The notes: generated from the letters alone by a model not told the origin. A stretch of DNA of 64,000 bases from Diplonema papillatum (GCA_030068145.1 JAPJBO010000686.1:61771-125770), one strand, 5' to 3'; shown: positions 40,150 through 50,205, counted from the first letter of the stretch. Made by a program: numbers and translations.

Positions 40150-40528
40150 ATGACTGCCGCGTCGACGGATCTACACGGACTACAAAGACGTGCAGCGGGT
40201 TCTCTCGTCGTCGAGAAAGGTCATCAATGATGACCCGGACCTGGCTGCAATCATGCCAGAGTACCGACTCATGTGCCGTCACATGGACCGAGGGAAGAAC
40301 ATTGTGATCTTCCGGCGGTGCGAGGGCCCGAACGCAACGAGGGAGTGTGCGCATTGCAAGAGCATCTCTCTCTGTTGCGAGCACCGTTCTTTCTGCACAG
40401 GTCAATGCAGGAAACGACCTCAGGGTTGTTCTACACCCCCATTCCAGAGAACGAGCCCGACAGCGCACACGGGGACCAACTCCAGCACACAGACCGGCTT
40501 GACACCTGCCCCGGTCACGAAGCTGTGA
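40150..40528 (+). pseudogene. Cys-rich gene fragment
   Basis: The frame TDYKDVQRVLSSSRKVINDD, MPEYRLMCRHMDRGKNIVIF is coherent and ends in a Cys cluster ECAHCKSISLCCEHRSFCTG-QC, a possible metal site. The opposite strand (40420-40734) also has an open frame (VLSVDAKCIVPLGAV, VPDHSFVTG) that vaguely recalls a transposon protein. I cannot decide which is genuine. No start codon context or full domain is visible. Confidence 0.3.
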
Positions 40529-40826
40529 TCCGGGACCTGAGGCTTGCGAGGTTGGTTGTCTGCAGCTCCTTCGGGGTCAACACGGTAGTAGGTCTTCGTG
40601 TTGGTGTACTTGTTTACAGCAACAGCCCCCAAAGGAACGATGCACTTCGCATCGACGCTCAGGACCATCGCTTCATCGCGCGGATCGCTGACATCCAGGT
40701 AGCTCGCACAGTTGATGACAACAGAGTGTGTCAATTAAATGATATACTGTGAAACAGGGCTTCTCGCTCCGTCACACAACCGCTCACGCTCTTGCTTACC
40801 CACCATCCCGCTCCCTAATATTAATT

Positions 40827-41267
40827 ATGCCCCAGTCCGGTACGAACGATTACGTCGCCACCTTGACGATGACAGAGCTCAAGGCAGTCGCGGCCGAGCT
40901 GGAGGTGAAGGGGCTGAAGCCGAAAGACGAGGTGAAGGCTCGCCTGATGGAGCAGAGGGGAGGTGCTCCGCTCGATGACAGCGACTAGGAAGAGTCCGGG
41001 GACGAGGACTCTGAGGACGCCAGCGGTGAGCAAGAGGTGCATCTGGACACGGTAGCCGGAGAGGAGAGCGAGCGTCGACCAAGGGCCCGGGCCAAACGAC
41101 GGCCTGTTTGCCGCCCGGGAGCCACAATGGCACACGCGGCCCCCTTTCTCGGAGGGCGAGCGAACCGACCCCGCCGAATGGCTCCGCGACCCGTGGCGCG
41201 CCTTCGAGGAAGCAAAGCGGGCGTGGGACACTTTTACACTACGATTACGTGTGAGGCAGTTTTTTAG
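40827..41267 (+). pseudogene. SAP-domain-like ORF with in-frame TAG
   Basis: ATG 40827 opens MPQSGTNDYVATLTMTELKA; residues about 8-46 fit a SAP motif (TMTELKAVAAELEVKGLKPK then EVKARLMEQRG), a DNA-binding helix pair. TAG at 40986-40988 breaks an acidic tract (LDDSD*EESGDEDSEDASGE) that clearly continues in the same frame. A basic stretch (RRPRARAKRRP) and HFYTTITCEAVF follow before the stop at 41267. The last motif is shared with the gene at 38116. It is probably a pseudogene whose 3' part was cut off by rearrangement at about 41269. Confidence 0.55.
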
Positions 41268-41354
41268 GGGTGTTTGCTTTGCTCTTTTTTCCGGCTGTGT
41301 GTAAAGGAGAGCCACGTCACTTTTTGAAAAGAGTCGTGGGAGTCCTCTGCAGTG

Positions 41355-42033
41355 AGGGAGACTTCGGACACGGCAAAGCCTTGGGTTCTTCGGGCTCTGC
41401 ATCCTTCTGTTCCAGAGATCGTAGAGCAGTTTGCCGACAACAACATTAATAGCCTTGAATGGCATGCTTCGGGTGAGGGCATTCAGTTTATCAAGAAGTA
41501 ACTTATTATCAGCTTCCCTTCCATGCAGACAGTGACTTCTTATCAGCCTTCCCTTCCATGCAGACAAGTTGGACTCAAGCACATATTTTCGTCTATCACC
41601 GGACTCTTGATTGCGTGCTGCCAATTTTATCTGTGGGCATAGCACGAATATTTTCAAGGACCAGTACAAGCACGCAATGGTGGCAACTGAGCTCTTGGGG
41701 AACGTTGAAGGGGCCCGGTAGCGAGCTTTACTTAGGTTCCTGCAAGCGTGAGCCAACCGACTTCTGCGAGTCCTACGATAGCGTTCGAGTCTTCTCTCCG
41801 ACGAATCCTTCATGCCACGGCGTCACAAAAGCACCACCCCCGATACCCCGAAAGCTCCATTTTTCAAAAGGCTTGGCCCTTCTGTGGAAAGCCCAAGCAA
41901 GAGGAACCGTTTTGCTCACTCCAAAGCTCCCGGTTTGGCGCCGGTGCGTGGCGTTTGGAAAAGTCCACTACAAAAGAAAAGACACCCCAAGGTCAGTTCC
42001 CCGTAGTTCCCCCTGGCTATACCGACCACACCA
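41355..42033 (+). mobile_element. large TIR transposon copy 2, displaced right part
   Basis: It matches 22651-23361 of copy 1 from GAGGGAGACTTCGGACAC to the end CTATACCGACCACACCA, with some internal deletions. The flank ATGGT (42034-42038) is the complement of ACCAT found at the other end of this copy (44061-44065). It was separated from 42531-44060 by inversion. Confidence 0.85.
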
Positions 42034-42065
42034 ATGGTGTCAGAACTGCTTGTTGTCCTCCGCAG

Positions 42066-42232
42066 TTAAGGTTTCTCCTCTGCGGCGGCCAGGGCTCGCG
42101 GGATCCATCTCCGTGTGATTGCCTCTTCTATGAGGCCGGCGATCTCCGTCTGGATCGCGGGGTCCCGAATCATCGGCACGAGCTGCCTCTCAACCTCGAA
42201 TACGCGGGTGATTTCGCGCTTCGCGCTGGCGG
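42066..42232 (-). pseudogene. C-terminal fragment of an unknown gene
   Basis: The minus frame reads AASAKREITRVFEVERQLVP, MIRDPAIQTEIAGLIEEAIT and RRWIPRALAAAEEKP, then stop at 42066. Composition and helix periodicity look genuine. No start codon is present, and the fragment abuts the nucleotidyltransferase piece. Confidence 0.4.
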
Positions 42233-42244
42233 CCCTCCCCCCGT

Positions 42245-42510
42245 GTTTCCTTCACGACACGCTCCCATACCAGTCAACCAGCCGGCTCAGCGAAAACGAA
42301 TCCTCTTCGGCGTCACCGGCGTCGAACCCGGGCCCCCCGGCGGCGGTGCCGACCGGCGTCTCTCCAGTCGCCGTTCCCGTTTTCCGCGATCACGTCGAAG
42401 ACGTCCTCGGCACCCCGGCACCGCCTCGGCCTCCTCGCCGGGCGCCAGCACACGACACGTCGAAATCGTCCCAGCAGCAGCTGCTCAAACCTTCTTGACA
42501 GACCCGCGGA
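42245..42510 (-). pseudogene. inverted 3' fragment of the nucleotidyltransferase gene
   Basis: It is complementary to about 37395-37615: CCAGCCGGCTCAGCGAAAAC, GAATCCTCTTCGGCGTC and TTTTCCGCGATCACGTCGAA. Several blocks are missing. It lies within the inverted interval 41355-42530. Confidence 0.85.
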
Positions 42511-42530
42511 ATGTACCGCAGATACTGCTT

Positions 42531-43953
42531 CCTCTCGCCAGCGAAAGAAGCAAACAAGCCAGAGCCTCTCCTTGCGCGCCATTCCGACACTCCAATCCCT
42601 CTTGGGTTTGGGCAAGAAGGTGATCTGCAATCACGTTCAGAAGCCCAGGTGGCGTTTGCATCAGCTCCTCTACTCTGGGAGAAACCGGAAGCTCTCCGGA
42701 GATGGTACCTGGATTTCAACTCGTCCTCTTGGGAAAGGCCAGTCGACGGCTGTATGCAAGTGGGTGGAAGTCCGCGACCGCCTCCGATAGTTTGGGTTAG
42801 AAAGCAAATAGTCTGTGGCGATTTGCGGTGTCGCGGTTATCTCTTCGTACGTGATGTGTCATTATTTCGCCTCTTTAGCTCGACTTGATCGTCGCGCTCA
42901 GGCGCGCGTTTGGTGCCTCGCTTCTTCTTCGATTGCTCGTCCAGGTTCATCGGTTGCTGCACCGGCGCTTTCACACGCCGCACTTTACTTTCTGGTGCTC
43001 GTAGCACACCCGCTCACTCCACTTTCGTGTTCCGTAGCGTTGAACACCGCCCATCTCGCCGCACGCTCCGCCCTTCCACTTCCATACGTAGGGAAAAGAT
43101 CCATCCCCCACGCCTCGTTGCTGAACTCGTGCCGTCGTCAGCTGTGTCTCGAGCACTTCCATCGTCTCCGTACTACCACGAAAGATCGGCCTCATCTTGT
43201 ACCCCGTGAGGCACGGCGGGGCTCCCACCGTTCTCAGCGACCCTATCTTCTCCAGTTTCCTGCCTGGCAGAAGCGGTCCGTCACCGTTTCGCTCCAGCGG
43301 ATCCCCGACGGTTTTTAAAAGTTTTGCGAGAACCCTCGCACGCATGCTCAACGGTGTCCCATCCGTCGTCGCTACGACACTGCCCGGAAGATCTAGTTTG
43401 GTGCACACTTCAAAGTCGACGGCGAGCTCCGCCATCGAGACGTCACCCGCCACCGACCAGCACATCCCATCCAGCCAATACTGCAGCGCCCGGAACCACC
43501 TCTCTCCTCCGACCGCCGCGAAGGTCTCTGGTCCCGCGATCGCTTCGAAACCCGGCCGGCGCGGGGCCTCTGGTAGAACATTTCCTGCTCTCCTTACCGC
43601 AGCTGATCCTGTCACTACCTGTCAAACCGTGACTCCCAGTCTGTCCTTCCTTCTCATCCTATTCCTTCCTCTTCGGGGCACGCATAGCACATGGCCGCTC
43701 TGCGCAAGTTGGGGCCGTAATACTGCACCTTTGTAGCTCTTCCGCCCCACCTTCGCCAGGGCCGACTGCAGAAAGTGGTCGCCACAAAGGAATTACCCCC
43801 CGAAATTCACCGATTTTGGCCTGGACCAGGTGGCTTGTCTCCTGGGGTCTTTGATCTTGATACGCTCGAATTACCCGAAATTGTCCTTATTTTGTGACGA
43901 AAAAGTGCAAAGTAGCTTAGAAATGCTCTCCAGGACCCAAGGCTGCATCCCTG

Positions 43954-43990
<37 letters not shown>

Positions 43991-44060
43991 CACCCCCCCC
44001 CCCCCCCCCCCATGTTGAACTACGGGGGAACTACGGGGAACTGGCCCACCGACCACACCA
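42531..44060 (-). mobile_element. large TIR transposon copy 2, main part
   Basis: The complement matches copy 1 from its left end (TIR at 44060) to GGCGAGAGG at 42531. It lacks the nested 3.15-kb insertion (empty site TA at 42809-42810). Together with 41355-42033 it makes about 2.2 kb, the size of uninserted copy 1. A poly-A/poly-C tract (43953-44011) sits near the end. Confidence 0.87.
42971..43615 (-). CDS. element coding region A, intact reading
   Basis: The longest continuous form of this element protein has 214 codons: GGERWFRALQYWLDGMCWSV, GDVSMAELAVDFEVCTKLDL, GTPLSMRARVLAKLLK, RPIFRGSTETMEVLETQL and, near the end, KWSERVCYEHQKVKCGV. The stop is conserved in copy 1. No clear ATG start exists (the frame opens at 43615 with GTG), so a 5' part may be lost or lie on another exon. 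I do not recognise the family; a C-terminal region of a retroelement-like protein captured by a TIR element is one guess. Confidence 0.45.
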   Translation of the reverse strand: MTGSAAVRRAGNVLPEAPRRPGFEAIAGPETFAAVGGERWFRALQYWLDGMCWSVAGDVSMAELAVDFEVCTKLDLPGSVVATTDGTPLSMRARVLAKLLKTVGDPLERNGDGPLLPGRKLEKIGSLRTVGAPPCLTGYKMRPIFRGSTETMEVLETQLTTARVQQRGVGDGSFPYVWKWKGGACGEMGGVQRYGTRKWSERVCYEHQKVKCGV

Positions 44061-44385
44061 ACCATACGGCCTTTTTTATCCGTCCTGCTATTTTTTACCT
44101 ACCCTGTACCCCTTCACTGTTACCCCTCCCCTCAAAAGAACAAGTAGAAAGCTACAGGTTTGACACGTAGACCGACGCGGACTGCACGGCAACCCCTGCT
44201 CAAGGACGAGTGTGAGAAGGAGTTGAAAGAGAGCCGCTCCCGATTCCGGACTAGGGGTGAGCAGCGAAGATGGCACGGCGGGAAGGGACAACGCGACCAC
44301 AGCGGCACGCGCAGCCACTCCTGGGGCCAGAACCGCGGCGACGGATGCAAGGGGAGAGAAGGGAACTCGAGCGCAAGGTAACCGT
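44061..44385 (+). other. Arg-rich coding-like target sequence
   Basis: If the element 44386-45770 plus one duplication is removed, the frame REL-ERKVTVETVGDRYRFASV reads across the junction from 44345 into 45850. A short repeat-A piece (GACGCGGACTGCACGGCAAC) is at 44173. Confidence 0.3.
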
Positions 44386-44935
44386 CCAGCCTCTAATTTA
44401 TAGGCCAATAAAATGCGCGGTTTATAATTTGTCGGCCGCTAATTTGTAAATCCTTAATTATTATTCTCGGCACCACTCTTTTGTGGATCCATGAATTAGT
44501 TTCTTTTTGGCGGCGCCGCTTTAGCGGCCCCGCAGGCCCACGGTACGGTGCAGTGTGTGGCGCGCCTCTGTTTTACAGGCCTTATTCGTTTTATGTAATC
44601 TTTTAGTTTATAAATCGTTAATTATTTCCTTTCAAATCGCACATATCCCTAACCATCGTTGCATCGTTGCAGGAAATCATGGGGGGTTTTTTTTTTTAGC
44701 CACATGCAATGTGTGAGGAAACTGAACCGCCCAAGTAGGACCTTCTGATCATGATCATTTGCCAAATTTGCCACCTGAAACCACGTCCAGGATTTGGGCT
44801 CAGGGTAGTGCGGTCAACGAAAACTCTAGTTTCCCTTTTCTACTTTCTCCTACTCTCGCGGTGTACGGTTTTTTTTTTTTTTTTGCATCGTTGCATCGTT
44901 GCATGATCGTTGCTCACTATGGTAGGCATAGGGCA

Positions 44936-45147
44936 ACCATGCAACGATGCAGTGCAACGATGCAGTGCAACGATGCAGTGCAACGATGCAGTGCAACGAT
45001 GCAGTGCAACGATGCAGTGCAACGATGTAGTGCAACGATGTAGTGCAGCGATGTAGTGCAACGATGTCGTGCAACGATGTCGTGCAACGATGTAGTGCAA
45101 CGATGTAGTGCAACGATGTAGTGCAACGATGTAGTGCAACGATGCAA
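44936..45147 (+). repeat. 13-bp minisatellite GCAACGATGCAGT / GCAACGATGTAGT
   Basis: About 16 copies with a regional switch from GCAGT to GTAGT and GTCGT. GCATCGTT units nearby (44884-44905, 45688) are the complement. Confidence 0.92.
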
Positions 45148-45292
45148 CGTTGCGATGTTGTGCAACGATAGGAGTAACAAACCATAGGTTTGAACTGCGT
45201 ATGCAGCAGTAGTGCAACTATAGGACACAATCAACGATGCAATGGTTGGTTGGTTCAGTATGTTGTTGCAACTACCTGTGATGAACCAAGTG

Positions 45293-45322
45293 GATGGTGA
45301 TGATGATGATGATGATGATAAT
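45293..45322 (+). repeat. GAT microsatellite
   Basis: (GAT)n with one interruption, inside the element at 44386. Confidence 0.85.
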
Positions 45323-45888
45323 GAGCTGGCGTGTCGGCTGATGAAGCCAGTGACAGCGACGTGAGCGACTCTTCGGTGGATGACACTTCTTCGGCGGACG
45401 ACGACGATTCATCTCTTTGATGAGAAACCTCTTTCGCAATCGCGTGTTCCCGTGCAAGTCCGGCCTCGGGAGACAGCAGAAGTGACCCCTGCACCAGTGA
45501 CTACAGAGCCAGAATCGTTGCTGACCCAGGCATATCTGCACCAACCGCAAAGGCAGGAAAAGTGCGAAAGGCCGCTGCTGCTGGTCTCTCGAGCTTTGGC
45601 TTCACGGTAGGTGCTATCCGCCGAGAAGACGTGTACTAGTAATTGTTCGTCTTTGGGCAGTATGCAGATATTTTTTTTGCATCGTTGCAAGAGGGTCCCG
45701 GCCGCCGAGAGTTAGGGATATGTGCGCTTTCAATATTTATAAATTAAAAACTACATAAATTAGGAGCCAGAAGGTAACCGTGGAGACCGTTGGTGACAGA
45801 TACCGCTTCGCGAGCGTCGTCCCGCTGCCCCGGCGAAGCCGCAGCGCACCGCGTCCAGGACGACCGCTCAGCCTCCCTCAGCGCCGCC

Positions 45889-46180
45889 GTCTTTCATTCT
45901 GACCGCCATGCTGTGATCGCTTCGTCCCTGTCCAAGACCTGTAACCTGTTCATGAACTCCGTGCCAATATCCACCAGAGCCTTCAGCGCGTCGAAGAGGT
46001 CGTCTTCTGCGTCGCAGCTTCCCTCGGCGCCGCCGTTTTTCATTCTGATCGCCATGCTGTGATCGCTTCGTCCCTGTCAAAGACCTGCAACCCTTTCATG
46101 ATCCCCGTGCCGATGTTCACCAGAGCCCTCAGCGCGTCGAAGAAGTCGCCTTCTGCGTCGCAGCCTCCCTCGGCGCCGCT
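45889..46180 (-). repeat. ancestral 146-bp satellite units
   Basis: Two units start at 45889 and 46035 with GTCTTTCATTCTGA. On the minus strand each reads AEDDLFDALKALVDIGTE, FMNRLQVLDRDEAITAWRSE then stop, which looks like a real protein C-terminus. The 130-bp array follows. Confidence 0.75.
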
Positions 46181-48674
46181 GTCTTTCATTCTGATCGCCA
46201 TGCTGTGATCGCTTCGTCCCTGTCAAAGACCTGCAACCCTCCGTGCCGATGTCCACCAGAGCCTTCAGCGCGTCGAAGAATTCGTCTTCTGCGTTGCAGC
46301 CTTCTTCGCCGTCTTTCATTCTGATCGCCATGCTGTGATCGCTTCGTCCCTGTCAAAGACCTGCAACCCTCCGTGCCGATGTCCACCAGAGCCTTCAGCG
46401 CGTCGAAGAATTCGTCTTCTGCGTTGCAGCCTTCTTCGCCGTCTTTCATTCTGATCGCCATGCTGTGATCGCTTCGTCCCTGTCAAAGACCTGCAACCCT
46501 CCGTGCCGATGTCCACCAGAGCCTTCAGCGCGTCGAAGAATTCGTCTTCTGCGTTGCAGCCTTCTTCGCCGTCTTTCATTCTGATCGCCATGCTGTGATC
46601 GCTTCGTCCCTGTCAAAGACCTGCAACCCTCCGTGCCGATGTCCACCAGAGCCTTCAGCGCGTCGAAGAATTCGTCTTCTGCGTTGCAGCCTTCTTCGCC
46701 GTCTTTCATTCTGATCGCCATGCTGTGATCGCTTCGTCCCTGTCAAAGACCTGCAACCCTCCGTGCCGATGTCCACCAGAGCCTTCAGCGCGTCGAAGAA
46801 TTCGTCTTCTGCGTTGCAGCCTTCTTCGCCGTCTTTCATTCTGATCGCCATGCTGTGATCGCTTCGTCCCTGTCAAAGACCTGCAACCCTCCGTGCCGAT
46901 GTCCACCAGAGCCTTCAGCGCGTCGAAGAATTCGTCTTCTGCGTTGCAGCCTTCTTCGCCGTCTTTCATTCTGATCGCCATGCTGTGATCGCTTCGTCCC
47001 TGTCAAAGACCTGCAACCCTCCGTGCCGATGTCCACCAGAGCCTTCAGCGCGTCGAAGAATTCGTCTTCTGCGTTGCAGCCTTCTTCGCCGTCTTTCATT
47101 CTGATCGCCATGCTGTGATCGCTTCGTCCCTGTCAAAGACCTGCAACCCTCCGTGCCGATGTCCACCAGAGCCTTCAGCGCGTCGAAGAATTCGTCTTCT
47201 GCGTTGCAGCCTTCTTCGCCGTCTTTCATTCTGATCGCCATGCTGTGATCGCTTCGTCCCTGTCAAAGACCTGCAACCCTCCGTGCCGATGTCCACCAGA
47301 GCCTTCAGCGCGTCGAAGAATTCGTCTTCTGCGTTGCAGCCTTCTTCGCCGTCTTTCATTCTGATCGCCATGCTGTGATCGCTTCGTCCCTGTCAAAGAC
47401 CTGCAACCCTCCGTGCCGATGTCCACCAGAGCCTTCAGCGCGTCGAAGAATTCGTCTTCTGCGTTGCAGCCTTCTTCGCCGTCTTTCATTCTGATCGCCA
47501 TGCTGTGATCGCTTCGTCCCTGTCAAAGACCTGCAACCCTCCGTGCCGATGTCCACCAGAGCCTTCAGCGCGTCGAAGAATTCGTCTTCTGCGTTGCAGC
47601 CTTCTTCGCCGTCTTTCATTCTGATCGCCATGCTGTGATCGCTTCGTCCCTGTCAAAGACCTGCAACCCTCCGTGCCGATGTCCACCAGAGCCTTCAGCG
47701 CGTCGAAGAATTCGTCTTCTGCGTTGCAGCCTTCTTCGCCGTCTTTCATTCTGATCGCCATGCTGTGATCGCTTCGTCCCTGTCAAAGACCTGCAACCCT
47801 CCGTGCCGATGTCCACCAGAGCCTTCAGCGCGTCGAAGAATTCGTCTTCTGCGTTGCAGCCTTCTTCGCCGTCTTTCATTCTGATCGCCATGCTGTGATC
47901 GCTTCGTCCCTGTCAAAGACCTGCAACCCTCCGTGCCGATGTCCACCAGAGCCTTCAGCGCGTCGAAGAATTCGTCTTCTGCGTTGCAGCCTTCTTCGCC
48001 GTCTTTCATTCTGATCGCCATGCTGTGATCGCTTCGTCCCTGTCAAAGACCTGCAACCCTCCGTGCCGATGTCCACCAGAGCCTTCAGCGCGTCGAAGAA
48101 TTCGTCTTCTGCGTTGCAGCCTTCTTCGCCGTCTTTCATTCTGATCGCCATGCTGTGATCGCTTCGTCCCTGTCAAAGACCTGCAACCCTCCGTGCCGAT
48201 GTCCACCAGAGCCTTCAGCGCGTCGAAGAATTCGTCTTCTGCGTTGCAGCCTTCTTCGCCGTCTTTCATTCTGATCGCCATGCTGTGATCGCTTCGTCCC
48301 TGTCAAAGACCTGCAACCCTCCGTGCCGATGTCCACCAGAGCCTTCAGCGCGTCGAAGAATTCGTCTTCTGCGTTGCAGCCTTCTTCGCCGTCTTTCATT
48401 CTGATCGCCATGCTGTGATCGCTTCGTCCCTGTCAAAGACCTGCAACCCTCCGTGCCGATGTCCACCAGAGCCTTCAGCGCGTCGAAGAATTCGTCTTCT
48501 GCGTTGCAGCCTTCTTCGCCGTCTTTCATTCTGATCGCCATGCTGTGATCGCTTCGTCCCTGTCAAAGACCTGCAACCCTCCGTGCCGATGTCCACCAGA
48601 GCCTTCAGCGCGTCGAAGAATTCGTCTTCTGCGTTGCAGCCTTCTTCGCCGTCTTTCATTCTGATCGCCATGCT
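46181..48674 (-). repeat. 130-bp satellite, 19 apparently identical units
   Basis: GTCTTTCATTCTGATCGCCA recurs every 130 bp from 46181 to 48651 with no difference that I can see between units from 46311 on. Against the 146-bp units, 16 bp are lost at CAACCCT/CCGTGCC. Neither 146 nor 130 is a multiple of three, so each unit changes frame and the overlapping 91-codon minus frames are by-products. Confidence 0.95.
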
Positions 48675-48710
48675 CACTTTTCTCAACCCTCTCAACCCCC
48701 CTCCCGACCC

Positions 48711-48758
48711 ACAACCGGAGACTTTAAAATACCGACCTTTTAATCCACAAATACTACT
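48711..48758 (+). promoter_or_regulatory. module, second subtype
   Basis: CAACCGGAGACTTTAAAATA then CCGACCTTTTAATCCACAAA. It is nearly identical to 37963-38010, including upstream ACTTTTCTCAACCC, and begins right after the 130-bp array. No ORF follows. Confidence 0.45.
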
Positions 48759-49119
48759 TTAGTATACGGTAGGACTGGAGCAAAGCGCATGGCAGGATGA
48801 GCACACCGAGCCTACAACGGGAGAAATTCGAGTGGGTTGAGGTGGGTCTTCTGAAACTGAATTTTCTTCCCGCTCTCCCTTGCCCCCAATGTGATCTCGC
48901 CTGGTTGGCCCATTGACGTGGTCAACAGGCACACTCTATCCCATTCGCTAGTAAGCAAGTTATCAGGCTTCGGTCAGACTTCTCTCCTTCCTTCCCTTTC
49001 TGACGAAGAATGAACTCGATGACCCAAGCCGAGACCGAGTGTGATGAGGCCAGAAGCTAGCTGCCTATTCCAACTCTAAATAACGCTAAAAACTACTACA
49101 ATCAATAGTGCGGATAATT
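48759..49119. other. no gene recognised
   Basis: Only CTCTAAATAACGCTAAAAACT at 49073-49093, a remnant of a module 3' half, is recognisable. Confidence 0.35.
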
Positions 49120-49223
49120 GACCGGTACGGATTGTTACAGGGCAACTCCTGCTCAACTTGTAAGACGTGGAGAGCCCAAGAACACTCCCCTAACCTCTCA
49201 TCTTGGTGTCGGTCACGAATTGT
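49120..49223 (+). repeat. dispersed repeat A, copy 3
   Basis: GACCGGTACGGATTGTTACA, GGCAACTCCTGCTCAACTTG and TTGGTGTCGGTCACG. The module follows at 49311. Confidence 0.75.
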
Positions 49224-49310
49224 TTTGAACCTGACTTGCCAAAGAAGCCATGCATGCCCCCCCAAACCCACCCAGTACGTACTAGCTTTAAAAGAACCCA
49301 TTCGACGAAG

Positions 49311-49357
49311 GTCACCCGGAGATCCCGGTTTCTCAAGCGACTATAACTCTAAAAACG
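49311..49357 (+). promoter_or_regulatory. recurrent promoter-like module
   Basis: GTCACCCGGAGATCCCGGTT then TCTCAAGCGACTATAACTCT. The TTTAAA core is deleted in this copy. Confidence 0.4.
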
Positions 49358-49729
49358 TCCTCTCAGATTCCCTGTTGAACGTCAAAGACGACATGGAACC
49401 GGCTGGTACTCGGTTCGCTCGTGGGGTTGCCGTGATGCCTCCGTATGCAGTTCTTTTCCGTTCAGCTGTAGAGCAACTTGGGAGCCCGAGAAAGTATGCC
49501 CACACCGCACACCCCGGACATATAATAGGTCAATGCGGGCGTGAAAAAGCGCTGGAGTGCCACTCCCGCATTGAGGGAGTGAGGCCGACCGCACAAAAAA
49601 ACGACCGCAAAACCACTCCCGCAATCCGGAGTGGGAGTCCGGGATGCAGGGAAGAGTTGCCTATGCGGCGGACTCCCCACCGGTTGGGTGAGTGAATGCG
49701 GGAGTGAAAACGACAGGAGCCTCGTTTTG
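49358..49729. other. no gene recognised; GGAGTG-rich
   Basis: GCGGGAGTG/CACTCCCGC words recur (49545, 49565, 49610, 49698, 49882). A plus frame of 195 codons from 49108 crosses repeat A and has no family resemblance. Confidence 0.35.
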
Positions 49730-49885
49730 TGTGTGCGTGCCGGTTGATCGTTTTCCCACTTGTATGCACCCTGTGTCATTTTCAGGTAAGAAATTCTGAT
49801 TAACCACCAAAACACGCTGCCTACGTCCGCCTGCACAATACATTGAAGGGCAACCCGCAAGATTGTCAGTACTAAAAAGTGCGGG
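49730..49885 (-). repeat. repeat D, inverted complete copy (second empty site)
   Basis: The complement reads AGTACTGACAATCTTGCGGG to GATCAACCGGCACGCACA. TA at 49822-49823 (CCTACGTCC) is uninserted. Confidence 0.85.
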
Positions 49886-50042
49886 AGTGATTTTTACGCA
49901 AGATCAACACGAGTTCGCTCTTTTCGACCCTTCCCCCATTGAGAAAAGGCGAGGATACGAGCTCGTTTTTTCGATCTGTTTTGCCGTGCGCTGCGAGACT
50001 CGACTATTCTACCCTTGGCCCCAATGCAACGCAGTCCCCGAG

Positions 50043-50064
50043 TTCGAATCCCACCCTGGGCAAA
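50043..50064 (+). other. tRNA B-box-like sequence
   Basis: GAGTTCGAATCCCACC resembles a T-arm/B box, but the flanking bases do not pair as a T stem. It is probably a tRNA-derived fragment. Confidence 0.25.
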
Positions 50065-50071
50065 TTTCAAT

Positions 50072-50205
50072 GTTCGAGAATGGGCAAAAAGTTAGGCGAC
50101 TGTTCGAGAATGGGCAAAAAGTTAAAAAGTGTTCGAGAACGGGCAAAAAGTTAGCGAGTGTTCGAGAATGGGCAAAAAGTTAAATTGTGTTCGAGAATGG
50201 GAATT
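50072..50205 (+). repeat. 29-30-bp tandem repeat, about five copies
   Basis: TGTTCGAGAATGGGCAAAAA then GTTA plus a variable 4-6 bases. The last copy is partial. Confidence 0.88.

Larger units (their letters stand above)
44386..45770. mobile_element. Mutator-like non-autonomous element, 1385 bp
   Basis: AAGGTAACCGT is directly repeated at 44375-44385 and 45771-45781, an 11-bp target duplication. The ends are imperfectly inverted: CCAGCCTCTAATTTATA on the left, CTGGCTCCTAATTTATG (complement) on the right. GCACATATCCCTAAC also occurs inside in inverted form (44638-44652 and 45714-45728). The interior holds a 13-bp minisatellite and no transposase. Duplications of 9-11 bp are typical of MULEs. 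Confidence 0.75.

Noticed and set aside
46186-48714. Series of overlapping 91-codon minus-strand ORFs
   Set aside because: Each simply restates the 130-bp satellite unit, whose length is not a multiple of three; they are by-products of the repeat.
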